A DNA stretch of 64,000 bases. Source: Albula goreensis (Eukaryota > Chordata > Actinopteri > Albuliformes > Albulidae). Positions within the stretch are counted from its first letter, which is position 1. Each line of letters opens with the position of its first letter. Where the stretch lies: assembly GCA_022829145.1 (NCBI GenBank), contig CM040748.1:3037501-3101500 (forward strand). The letters run 5' to 3'. Below the pieces are notes generated by a model that made no database searches, was not told the DNA's origin, and saw only the letters and a list, made by a program, of their open reading frames with translations. Positions 44,201 to 53,330 of this stretch are shown here, one piece after another. The translations under genes were made by a program, and so were the position numbers.

Positions 44201-47200
44201 TCTTGGAGTGACAATGGAAAATTGTTTTTCAATCAGCATTCAACAAAACTACAGATAAGGTCCCCAATAATGGATTTTTGTTATCAGGGAAATGAATTCT
44301 CTGTCAGTCAAACCCCAAAACATCTTCTTGCTAAAGTGAAGCACAATAGAACCCGCATTTATATATGGCAAAACAACAGAATTATTTGTAATGATGACAA
44401 TAACCAACAGAAACAGAATTTCTGACCATAACCAGGATTCGCTCAGAAATTAACTACACCAAACATTTTCATCCTTGGTGGTCACACCATCCAATGGGAA
44501 ACCCTACCATCATTTTACCTGTGTTTGTCATGGAAGATTCATACAGTGCATTCTGAGACCTTTGTGACTCCTTCCCAAACTTTTAAAATGAAATGAACCT
44601 CACCGTAAGCTCAACAATACCTCACTAAATATTTATTTTGTCTGTTTTTTTAATTAAGAAAAAAAATGAAAAGTTTGAATAAGAAATGTCACATCGGAGC
44701 GCTGAACTCTTAAGTGAGGGGATTCAATGTCAAACATTTCTGAAGGGTCCTATGAATACCTGCAATACATCTGCTCACCAGCAGGGGGTGGTAAGGTAAC
44801 ACATTTTGTAGATAATGTTATCCACTAGGTGCCGCAGTTTGAAAACTTGAAAGTTGAAAATAACACGTGGTAGTGACTTTTAAAATATAAATTAATAAAT
44901 CTGATAATAAATAAATCTAATAAATCTATTACTTTCTCATGTAAATCTACTAGAGGCAGATCTAAGGCACCCAAGTTTCTGCAGCATAAACGGGACTGAC
45001 TATGTATCCTCCACTAGCAATTATGCTGCGTCAACAATGACCAGTTGGTCTTCTTTATCTTTAAGTGGAGCGCAAGTTTAATTCAGTCGCTCACCAGGAC
45101 ACCATAATTAGACAGGTGGAGATCCCTGTGCTGTAAGGTCTCTATCTGCAAACTTTCCAAAAAGTTTTCTGTACAGTTATTTTCAGTATACTCTCAATTA
45201 GGTGCTACCGTGTAGCAACTGTGAGATTTTTATCCGCTTACTGGAAGGTTGCTTGATTATACAATTTCTGTGCTTCACTTTGGCTGTTGCTGGAGGTATA
45301 GTCAGCATTTCTAGATTCATATTGCAAAGGAGTTGCCTGATGATACTGCAACGAGGGGAAAAAATATATATTTTCTGCAGATTCATATCTCTGTCAGGGA
45401 CGGAAGTGAGTCGAGCTCATCTGAAGGCTTCTTGCCAAAACAAAGCAGATGATTTGAGTTGTTTTCATCAAGGGCATTTGCCTCTATTTTCACTTTCTTT
45501 ACACTGTGCTGCGCACACAGCTCCGCCTCTGTCCTGAAGGGGGCAGTGTTTCACTGAAGCAGGCTCGACCCTCCCAGATCTTGTGAACAGAGACCTTGGA
45601 ATGCTCACATTCAGGGGCGCAGATGGCAGGGGGGGACGGGGGGGATATGTACCCCTCAGTTTCCTTGGGACTCTGATCCGTCCCCCCCAGTTTTGAGAAA
45701 AAAAAATATATTGTATAAGCTTAAAAGTTGAGACCTTTTGCTCATAGTTTGCTTCAAAAATCTCTCCTGCACCACTGCTCACTTGTCAGTTTTCACTCAG
45801 AATGACCACAATGTCACGTAGCGCCCAAGCTGGATCTCTGGTCTAATAAATGCAAGGCTAGCAGAACGGCTAAGCTGCCGGGGAGGTTCCTCTGTCAGCA
45901 GCAGAGAGCTGAGCCTCGCACAGACTTATCAAGGCCTTACAGGTGTTGTGCAACACTGGGCTGGCAATTGAGTAAAAGTGACACTTCAGGTGTAGATGTA
46001 AGTATTTGTAGCTCTCAGGTCTGTGGGGGATTGTTGAGGACAGTTATAAAGAATAAATTCACAAGGTTGAGCATACATTTGTGGCTACTTCTGTAGTGTG
46101 TGTTACTCAGTGGCAGAGCATGAAGTGCAGTGACAATAATTTTCAAATGATGATGCATAAGGCACTATAGGCAAATGTCAAAACAATTTTCAGAGCGGCT
46201 CACGGCAGCGAGACAGAGGGAAACAGCGGCGCATTTGTATGGATGAATAAGTGTGGCTTTGCCATCAAAGCTACATCATGCTGAACCACACAAAATGAGG
46301 GGAATAAATAAAGATAGGCCGCTGGGAAACCAACCATTTGACTTCAGCGAGGGCACACAAAGCTAAATATTTAAATTACAGAGCCGCGCTGGAAATAGGA
46401 TTTTCTAGGCTCTGCTCCATTTCTTTCTACTTCACAGCTTCTCAGGTCTGAGAAAATGTGAATCGATGTTCCAGGTTTACAGCACATTACAGTGACTGAT
46501 GATTATACTGCCCAAGATTTACACTCTTTCAGATATGAGCGAGAGCTGCCGTGGTGTATTATGTAATCCCAGTTATGTAATGGGGGCTGTTTTCCAGTGA
46601 AAGCCAGATGGATAAATGAAAATGGGTGAATGTCTAAGCCCGGGTACCAGCTTTGTGCTGTGATGTTATCCGCATATCGTATATTACTTCAGGGGTCTCA
46701 AAATTATGACTCACATTCAAGATTAAAAGTTTAAGATTGGTCCACGTTTTCCATAACCTGTTTTCAAAATATGGATGAATTGTGGGTGGCTTTCTCTTTG
46801 CCGACCTCAGATTCCTCATTATTTATTGGACAAGCTTTTCTGTAAATTATCAAGTTTAGCAAAACAACAATTGCAAACTGGCTAAAATATAGAAGTATAG
46901 AAATATCTGTTAAGAAGTTGCTTATTACGGTTGAATAACCGATCTGATTAATAACTGTTTCAAATTAAAATTCAAATTAAACTAATGTTATACATATTTG
47001 TTATCTGAAAAACTGCTAGCTAGAACCGTGTACCACTATGGAAAGTTGATAGAACGGGGTTTTGTTAATTCATTCTGCATACTTAAAAAAATGTCTTACT
47101 CGAGCTGACATTAAATTTTGGTAAATATTTGCTTTAGGGAGGCAATTAGACTGCCATCCCTCTGGTTTTTACAGGAGGATCCATTTGCTCAGGAGGGCAA

Positions 47201-47915
47201 ATAACACTTTCTGGTGTTTCTAGTCGTTAGCAGGTCACCTCTTTCCAGCACTCTGGGTATCCTGCTGGAACATAATGTTGCTTCTTTGTATTGACTACAA
47301 GTTATATCTGCAAAAACCTCAGTCATAGTTTTAAATGCTACAGCTTAAAATGTCAAGAGCTTTGAGCTTCACAACTTTTTTGACTTTTTCGAATGTTAAG
47401 GATTTTTTTTTTAAAAGTTCTCTCACTATTTTTTATTTATTTAAACTTGTTACATTTACAATGCATTTACATTCTCACTGCAGCAGACAAACTATGCAGA
47501 GTCCATGATATCTAACAGGACAGGCAGAGCACTGCTGTAATTATATCGGCTCATGTTTGAACAGCCATTTGCTGCATGAGGTGATAGCTCCTCTCTTCGG
47601 AGAGCAGAAACGACACAGAGCACTGTTTAGCTGGGGGAAGCTGGAGAGATGCAGCGCCTTACCAGTGATGGTGGTGAAATGGGACGGCGAGGTCATGGTG
47701 ATCATCGGAGGGGTGATATACTTGGCTTTCACCCCTTCCTTCACCAGCCTGTCGAAGTTTGGCGTGTCCACGTCCTGGTCATAGTCCCACCTGAACCCAT
47801 CGAAAGAGATCACCAGCAGCTTGTGGAAGGCCTTCCTCTCAGGGCTCTGGAACAATGGTCGGCAGTCTATGGCTCGTCCCAAAAGGACAGCTAAAACAAA
47901 CAGGGCTAGTTTCAT
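41205..47915 (-). CDS. enpp7: enpp7, ectonucleotide pyrophosphatase/phosphodiesterase 7 (alkaline sphingomyelinase), whole spliced coding span
   Basis: Extracellular zinc enzyme of the alkaline phosphatase superfamily, known in mammals as the intestinal, bile-salt-dependent alkaline sphingomyelinase that splits sphingomyelin to ceramide and phosphocholine. Five exons join in phase to 445 residues (human 458). Signal peptide at about 1-18 (MKLALFVLAVLLGRAIDC). Zinc and catalytic residues fall at the same numbers as in human: D39, nucleophile T75, N96, D199, H203, D246, H247 and H353. F275, in the YFDLLDYG block, is also kept. Candidate N-glycosylation sites include N100, N114 and N168. The last 15 residues are hydrophobic, consistent with a membrane anchor. 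The gene is convergent with pitpnc1. No frameshift or stop seen. Other ENPP members are less likely because of the close match in motif spacing. Confidence 0.93.
41288..41884 (-). other. enpp7: enpp7 intron 4 (597 bases)
   Basis: Contains one copy (41615-41799) of a block also present in intron 3. Donor GTAAGT. No exon seen inside. Confidence 0.75.
41615..41799. repeat. duplicated intronic block, copy 1
   Basis: Aligns along its length with 42272-42440: shared pieces include ATTTATTGAACATC, CCTCCACCTACTTACAGAAA and CCTCAATCTCAAATTGTAGCAG. Direct orientation; exon 4 lies between the copies. Confidence 0.8.
41885..42113 (-). CDS. enpp7: enpp7 coding exon 4
   Basis: 229 bases, phase 0 in, one base over at the end. 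Encodes Q343 onward: QFIFYVNKGDHGFHNGEMDM with zinc ligand H353, then KTIFRAFGP and the LMCKLLGVTPGPNNGSLSF block. Acceptor CTTCCTAG, donor GCTGCGG then GTAAGT. Confidence 0.94.
42114..42564 (-). other. enpp7: enpp7 intron 3 (451 bases)
   Basis: Contains copy 2 of the duplicated block (42272-42440). Donor TCG then GTGAGT. Otherwise AT-rich and featureless. Confidence 0.75.
42272..42440. repeat. duplicated intronic block, copy 2
   Basis: Partner of 41615-41799, offset about 650 bases in direct orientation, with scattered substitutions and a short deletion (the GGTATGCCCAGTGCTACC part of copy 1 is absent). Confidence 0.8.
42565..43191 (-). CDS. enpp7: enpp7 coding exon 3 (catalytic core)
   Basis: 627 bases, 209 codons, phase 0 at both ends, residues 134-342. 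Carries NETEWRGNIDIVMGWFT, YYGEPDKVGH (zinc ligands D199, H203), ITSDHGMTT (D246, H247) and FDLLDYGGFGML (F275). Acceptor TCGTACCAG, donor TCG then GTGAGT. Strong family match throughout. Confidence 0.96.
43192..43436 (-). other. enpp7: enpp7 intron 2 (245 bases)
   Basis: Short GT-AG intron with donor GTGAGC. Nothing else seen. Confidence 0.85.
43437..43582 (-). CDS. enpp7: enpp7 coding exon 2
   Basis: 146 bases completing G85 and running to Q133: GRWPEDHGVVHNMMFNSTT (N96 of the active site) and SEWWDNGVMPLWITAQNQ. Acceptor TTTCATAG, donor CAG then GTGAGC. Confidence 0.95.
43860..44470 (+). mobile_element. LINE reverse-transcriptase fragment
   Basis: At 43890-43960 the frame reads NTGVPQGCDLGPLLFTLDTN, matching the 'TGxPQGCVLSPLLFTLFTNDC' RT block of L2/Rex1-like LINEs. 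Downstream, degenerate frames near 44195-44220 resemble the 'FLGV' block. Frameshifts and stops throughout; opposite in orientation to enpp7. Confidence 0.65.
44778..44837 (+). promoter_or_regulatory. two CTCF-like motifs, forward orientation
   Basis: CCAGCAGGGGGTGG at 44778-44791 and CCACTAGGTGCCGCAG at 44822-44837, 44 bases apart start to start and in the same orientation. A third partial match, CCTGAAGGGGGCAG, lies at 45533-45546. Confidence 0.35.
45612..45705. repeat. dispersed fish repeat with G-run and C-run arms
   Basis: AGGGGCGCAGATGGCAGGGG through GGGACGGGGGGGATATGTACCCC and TCCGTCCCCCCCAGTTTTGAG resembles a short repeat very common in teleost genomes (from memory). The G-run and C-run could pair as a hairpin. 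Confidence 0.4.
47663..47915 (-). CDS. enpp7: enpp7 coding exon 1 (start, signal peptide, nucleophile)
   Basis: ATG at 47915-47913 with G at -3. 253 bases, 84 codons plus one base: signal peptide, KLLVISFDGFRWDYDQDVDT (D39), then KYITPPMITMTSPSHFTTIT with nucleophile T75. Donor ACTG then GTAAGG. The open frame continues past the donor but loses family similarity there. Confidence 0.96.
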
Positions 47916-48040
47916 TCCTTGTCTTTTTTTTGTCTGCCTATGTCAGTCTGCCCTGCAGTGAGGTGGAGAGACTCTTGCCTCTTCACGTCTCCTTTTTATA
48001 GTCGTTGAGGGGTGTGGAGATAAGATCACACTTTATGTCA
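47916..48040 (-). promoter_or_regulatory. enpp7: enpp7 core promoter with TATA box
   Basis: On the - strand TATAAAAAGG spans 48000-47991, placing the likely transcription start near 47965-47970 and a 5' UTR of about 50 bases. Just upstream are CTTATCT (GATA-factor site, 48017-48023) and ACATAAAGT (Cdx-like, 48030-48038). Both are common in intestinal gene promoters, which would fit the known gut expression of ENPP7. The factor assignments are inference. Confidence 0.55.
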
Positions 48041-48130
48041 GAATGTGCAGAGCTGGAGAAGTTGGATCATATATGTCCACAGAGTTGCTTCTATAGGCAT
48101 TTTGTATATTTATGTTTATATACAACATAT

Positions 48131-48172
48131 TTCATTCATTCATTCATTCATTCATTCATTCATTCATTCATT
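48131..48172. repeat. (ATTC)n microsatellite, about 10 copies
   Basis: Uninterrupted TTCA/ATTC tetranucleotide run about 130 bases upstream of the enpp7 TATA box. Confidence 0.92.
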
Positions 48173-48639
48173 TGTTTATCATTTTATTTTAACAGGGACT
48201 GTGGACAGTTAGTAACTGTCACAGAATGTATGAATTAGCTAGAAAGCTAAATTGACCCATGTAGATGGATAGATACTCAGATATTGATGGGTTCATTTGT
48301 GACCAAAAGTTGCATTTGCCTTTATTTATTCCCAGCTAGTGTCATGCTTTCCAACTCTGTCAAATATTTATTAGTGCCGACAGTATTCTGTCTTATAAAG
48401 GGAAGGGATTATGCACATTCATTGATAAGTCTTTTGTTTTGTTGCTCTGCATGTATGAAATGTGGATGGGTATTTTAATGTTTCCATTATTCTCTGACTT
48501 GACTTGTAGAAAAAATAATAAATAAATAAATAAGTGTTGTGAAAAGCTTCTTAACGCGATATGCTGACAATGCAGCATAGCGAAGCACGGTGACAAATCC
48601 CATAATAAGTGGCGACTCGTTATCAGTCATCAGGGAGTG

Positions 48640-48880
48640 AAGCGGAGACGGAGTAAACAGCGGCCCGTCTCACTCGCCGCGGCATTGTGTCACTGGCGTG
48701 CGATACAAAAGGAGAAGGTCACATCGCGCGCGCACCACGCGTGCCAGGCTGGGAGGGAGCGGGAGCGCGGCTCAATCAGGCTGTGAAACACACCCGCCGC
48801 GCCCGTGACTCCGAGCCCGGGGACCGCCGGCGCATTCGAGCGCCTCTGGGATCTATTTCCATTAATTAGGCCGCGTTTAG
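48640..48880. promoter_or_regulatory. short CpG-rich patch
   Basis: Dense CpG (ATCGCGCGCGCACCACGCG, CCGCCGCGCCCG, GGACCGCCGGCGC) in otherwise AT-rich DNA. Could be a distal promoter or CpG-rich enhancer. No exon starts from it that I can recognise. Confidence 0.45.
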
Positions 48881-49293
48881 AAGCCATGGGTGAGAATGAT
48901 GGTATCACTGTTATTGGTGCTTCACCTTCATCACAATGAGGCAATCTGCATGTCATAAAAGGTTACTGCAGTACTCTCTCAGAGCTGCCAACACATCGGA
49001 TTTGCATGACTGAGTCCTTCGCCGATTTCTTCAATATTCCTATTGCGTTATCATAATTAAAGGTTGATATTTGACCTTCAGAACCTTGACTGCAATCTTT
49101 CATATTGGACGTACTTCTGACCCGCATATTCCAGTTCTGGCCCAATTGAGCTGGCTTTTTTTTAATGCCAGTTCACCCATAACTTCAACCGAACTGTTTT
49201 GTGAAATATAGTTTTAGAAGCAATATAATGATTATGTCTGTACGTGTAACTGTTGAGGGCAAGAGAGCTCAAATGAACCATTCAGAGCATAAC

Positions 49294-49325
49294 ATAATCT
49301 ATATATGTATATGTATATAGATTAT
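49294..49325. repeat. AT-rich palindrome
   Basis: ATAATCTATATA (49294-49305) and TATATAGATTAT (49314-49325) are exact inverted repeats with 8 bases between. Potential cruciform; no mobile-element context. Confidence 0.7.
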
Positions 49326-52168
49326 ATATCTATAATCTATATCTTCACATTTCAAGGCAGCCCAAGTATAACTCCTGAATACATTATAATTTGATGAAAA
49401 GACAAATGACCTTGGGCAGGACACATGTCAGAGCTGAATTATTAAAGTGTTACTGCCTCTTTAATATTTGTTTAGTGTATTCTGAAAACTGTCTCACATG
49501 ATGAAGTTTTTACATACAGTGTTTAGACAGCTGTTCATCTTTGATGCTGCTCATTCATTTTATCAGAGGAAAATAAAATAATACTATATTTACAGTAGCA
49601 CTTTACTCAGTGCAGCATGTCATTAGCACCTCATATTTCTTTATACCATGTGTTATAGCATATCAAGAACAGTTATAATTGCTCAAAAGTACATTTCCGG
49701 TTGTCAAGACGATGCTGTATCTCATGACGACTGACATGGCAAGTGTTCCTATAACCCTGACACTTCCGATGTAAATTCATTATTATAGATCTATTATATG
49801 AATAAAAAGTATATATTGTTTCAGTCAGGTATATTATTATGATTATGATGATGATTGTTATTATTATTATTAATATTATTGTTATTTTTTTATAATTGAC
49901 ATTCTGCAGGGCAGGTCAGCTAAAGGCTCTGTTGTGTTTTGCAGTGATGACCGGGGGAGTGGTTAGAGATGGCCACTGACACCAACTGTCAGTCTACGTA
50001 TGAGATGTTTACCTGACCAGGTGCGGACTGCCCGGTTTTGTGAAAATTTGACGAGAACACCAGGTTTGAGACTCCATCTCATTTAGCAATGCATGATGGG
50101 ATCTGTAATGACCGCAGTCAGTCAGAACCTCAGCTTAATGTTTGATCTGATGGCTCCAATCTTCAGCAGGACAATGTTCCCATCACTGGTCAACAATTCA
50201 GTTTAGGGAATTAGTACTTTGCATGGGCTGAAAAATGCTCCGTGGTGTTGTAGATAGCTATTGTAGATAGATAACTGGTTACCATATGCAAAACCAATAG
50301 TCATTACTTTGGTACATCTTAGAACCTGTTTGTTTATATGGCAGTCATCTAATTAACCTTGAAATGAGTCATTAAAAGGTGGACAAAGAGCCTTAAGGTT
50401 TCGCACGCATTAAGAGCCATTTCCTTATCTCAAGATTAAAATCCAGATGCAGAATGCAATAAAATGGCCTGCATTTCAAGGTTAATGCAGCAAACCTGGC
50501 AGAACACTAATCTAATAAAACAGTCATTACAGAAACTAGCTGCTTCCTCTTACTGGCCAATGATAATCATAGCTTCTATGAGAATCTGGCTTCTAAAATG
50601 TCAATGACCTTGCAACTTAAATCCAAAATTTCTAGGATTTAGAACATCATATTACACATGAAAGGAAATTGAACAGAAAAAAACACACACATATGCCAAT
50701 ATGTAGTTTTATAGTATAAAGTTTTTGCACTGAGTTATAACTTATATAAATATTTCTGTCTGCATTTTCTGTGCTCACTCGAAAGAGGGAAACCTGCATG
50801 TACTTATAAGGTTATGATTACCTTATTTTAGGTCAAGGACTGTACAATTATCTTCCAGTGTATCAAGGTTGCCACGGATACACAAAAGCTTGCTGGGCAT
50901 CTCATTAGAAAAAAAAACATATTAGCCTGTGATTTTTAATTTTTTTTTGGTAGCTACTAACATAGTTGCTTAAAACAAATGAGCTTCACTGTTGTTCTGT
51001 CAGTAACATTTTCATTTTTTCTCTGCTGATTATATTATTTGAATAACATTTCTTTACAAGTGCTGCTGATGCCTGATGCCAGAATATTTAGCCTTTTATA
51101 TATTTATGATCATGTGTACCTAACATAATAAATATAATGACATTATAGACTTTTGTCAGCGGTTTAAAGAGCATTCAGTTGTAAAAGTCTAATCACATCG
51201 CTGTGCTAACCCACACCCCTGATAATTCAGACACGGGCACAGCTGGGACTGTACACCTTTAAATTATCTATGCGGAGCTCAACGAAATGGAAAACAACCA
51301 GATTCAAATGAAACTTTGGTCTATCCAGTTACACAGACAGTTCATTTCACGATAACCTTATCGTCAGCGTTAACATCACTGATGTCAAACAAAACTGATT
51401 CCCAAAGCCCTGGACACAGAGTTTTGGTTCGGATACCTCAACAAGAACTCCCTGACAACAATTTAAATTCATTTTTTTAATAAGAAATGACAGGCATTTT
51501 GTGAAACTGTTATTTATTGGTGATAATTCTCTTGAAAATCCATTATAGATGAGTATGAATATGATGACAAACTACATGCTGTTCAAGGCAAAACTGTGAC
51601 ATAATTAATTAGGGCAGCTTCTGTTCAGAAATTCTGCAAGAGCTGGATTTGTGAGTCCAATTTACCTTATTCACATGTTGTTTCATGCAAGGGCAAAACA
51701 CTGTAATTAACGGCCTTGGAGGTTAGGGTTAAACCCATACAGTATGGGACTGCATGCGAATGACAGCACCAGCATGTACACAACGCTCTTTATTCATACT
51801 TACATTTTCAAGGGCTCTATTAGCAAATTAATTCATTATTTTGATTTACTCTCCAATGAATATTTTACCCGAATTCAATTTGGAAAACATGTATTGTGGG
51901 TACAGTAATGTATTTAACATTTAATTTACAGAACCCAGTGTGTCTAGTCCAGGACATGATGGTTCCTTTATCAGCTCAATATTCATGATCTTTTTTTTCC
52001 TGAGTCACTTTCTTTATCAGAGATAAGATACATTTTAACAAGATACAGTTATGCTGATTCACCTGAAAAAAAAAAAGTTGGATTTTGATCTTGTTTCCTG
52101 AGGCTAACTTTGGAACTTAACACTTAGCTGGTTCCCTACCTTCTTCCTTTGTGTGTGTGTGTATGTGG

Positions 52169-52174
<6 letters not shown>

Positions 52175-52211
<37 letters not shown>
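52175..52211. repeat. (GA)n microsatellite preceded by (GT)n
   Basis: About 18 GA units after a short imperfect GT tract at 52151-52174. Confidence 0.92.
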
Positions 52212-52213
<2 letters not shown>

Positions 52214-52599
52214 GCAGTCTAAGAATTTCTGGTATAGCGATACTTATTTATTTGTTCTTATTCATGCATGCTGTCTTCTCTTTTCCTTACTGTTTCCCAT
52301 CTCTCCTAAACATTCTTATGTTCATGCAATCCATGCTGTGTTGTGTTTGAACAGCAGATGTGGAAAAAAAAACAAACACCCTGTTGTACAAACATTGTGT
52401 TATACAAACATTCTGTTCCAGTCTCCTCACTCGTTGTGCTGATTTTTGCCCTATTACGCTGAATTGGCACCTCGGTTTCTGGAGGACGTAGAGTTTTCCC
52501 CATTCAAAGAAACGAGTCCCATTACAGCTGGTGACAATATGCCGTGATGAAGCCCCTCAGCGCATTGCATCTTAAAATAGGAAAAGCACGTTAAAGCCG

Positions 52600-53330
52600 C
52601 AGATATGGCGTCATCGCGACGTGTTATTTGCTTTGGTGGCAGATAGAAAGAATGCAAGAAATAACCTGGCTGGTTCCGCTGAAAGAGATGAGGAAGTTTA
52701 AATTATTATTTGTGTCTGTGGGCTGCTGAGAGAGTAGAGCAGAGTGTAGCCAGTGAGCACTTCTCAAGGTCTTTAATCAGAAGCGCAGAGATTATTTCAA
52801 TAACTGAAACTGCCCAAGTTAGACGTGTAATCTAACTGATTTAATTGAAGATCCTTAAATGAGACTGCTGGGGACAGATGAATTTAGAAATTCATTAAAA
52901 TGGAAGATCACCTCAACATTAATTCTGGAAAGTGCAGGGACGCCCCAGGCTGTTTACCTTTTAAAGATGAATCTAATTGTGCGGAGTAAAATATTAGCTG
53001 TATTAGTGTTGGACATGACGGAAGATTAATTACATTTACCTTACCTAACGGCCTACCGAGCCTGCGGAAGGAAGTCACACTGCTTCCACACCTGGCCCTG
53101 TCACGGCAGGTTTAAACAGGCTAACGTTTCCTCTCGGACGTGAGCTGGGGGTTTCAGGCAAGGTCAGTCTCTCATTAAACCCTCCGAGAGTCGAGTGCCC
53201 GAGTCCTGCAGAGAATCGATACAGACCTGTATCAGATGAGCCCTGTCACTAATTATCCCCGCACAGCGCTGGGAGAGGAAGGAGAGGGTTGTTAAAGAGA
53301 GAGAGAAACATTAGAAAGGTATTTCGTTTG
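52600..53330. promoter_or_regulatory. candidate conserved non-coding block, homeobox-site rich
   Basis: Non-repetitive stretch with several TTAATT/TAAT cores, CTTTGAT/CTTTAAT-like sites and balanced composition, without coding potential. It looks like a developmental enhancer by eye. Conservation could not be tested, so confidence is low. Confidence 0.25.

Larger units (their letters stand above)
43583..47662 (-). other. enpp7: enpp7 intron 1 (4.1 kb)
   Basis: Holds a LINE fragment (43860-44470), two forward CTCF-like sites near 44.8 kb and a third weaker one at 45533-45546, and a fish dispersed repeat at 45612-45705. The block 46190-46600 has balanced composition and could be a conserved non-coding element. 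Nothing coding is seen in 46600-47660. Confidence 0.75.
48041..52599. other. gene-free flank upstream of enpp7
   Basis: Apart from the microsatellite at 48131-48172, the CpG patch at 48640-48880, the AT palindrome at 49294-49325 and the GA repeat at 52175-52211, I see only AT-rich sequence with short unconvincing open frames. Confidence 0.65.

Noticed and set aside
49294..49325. AT palindrome as an origin or transposon end
   Set aside because: Simple TA-rich inverted repeat with no flanking target duplication or element body.
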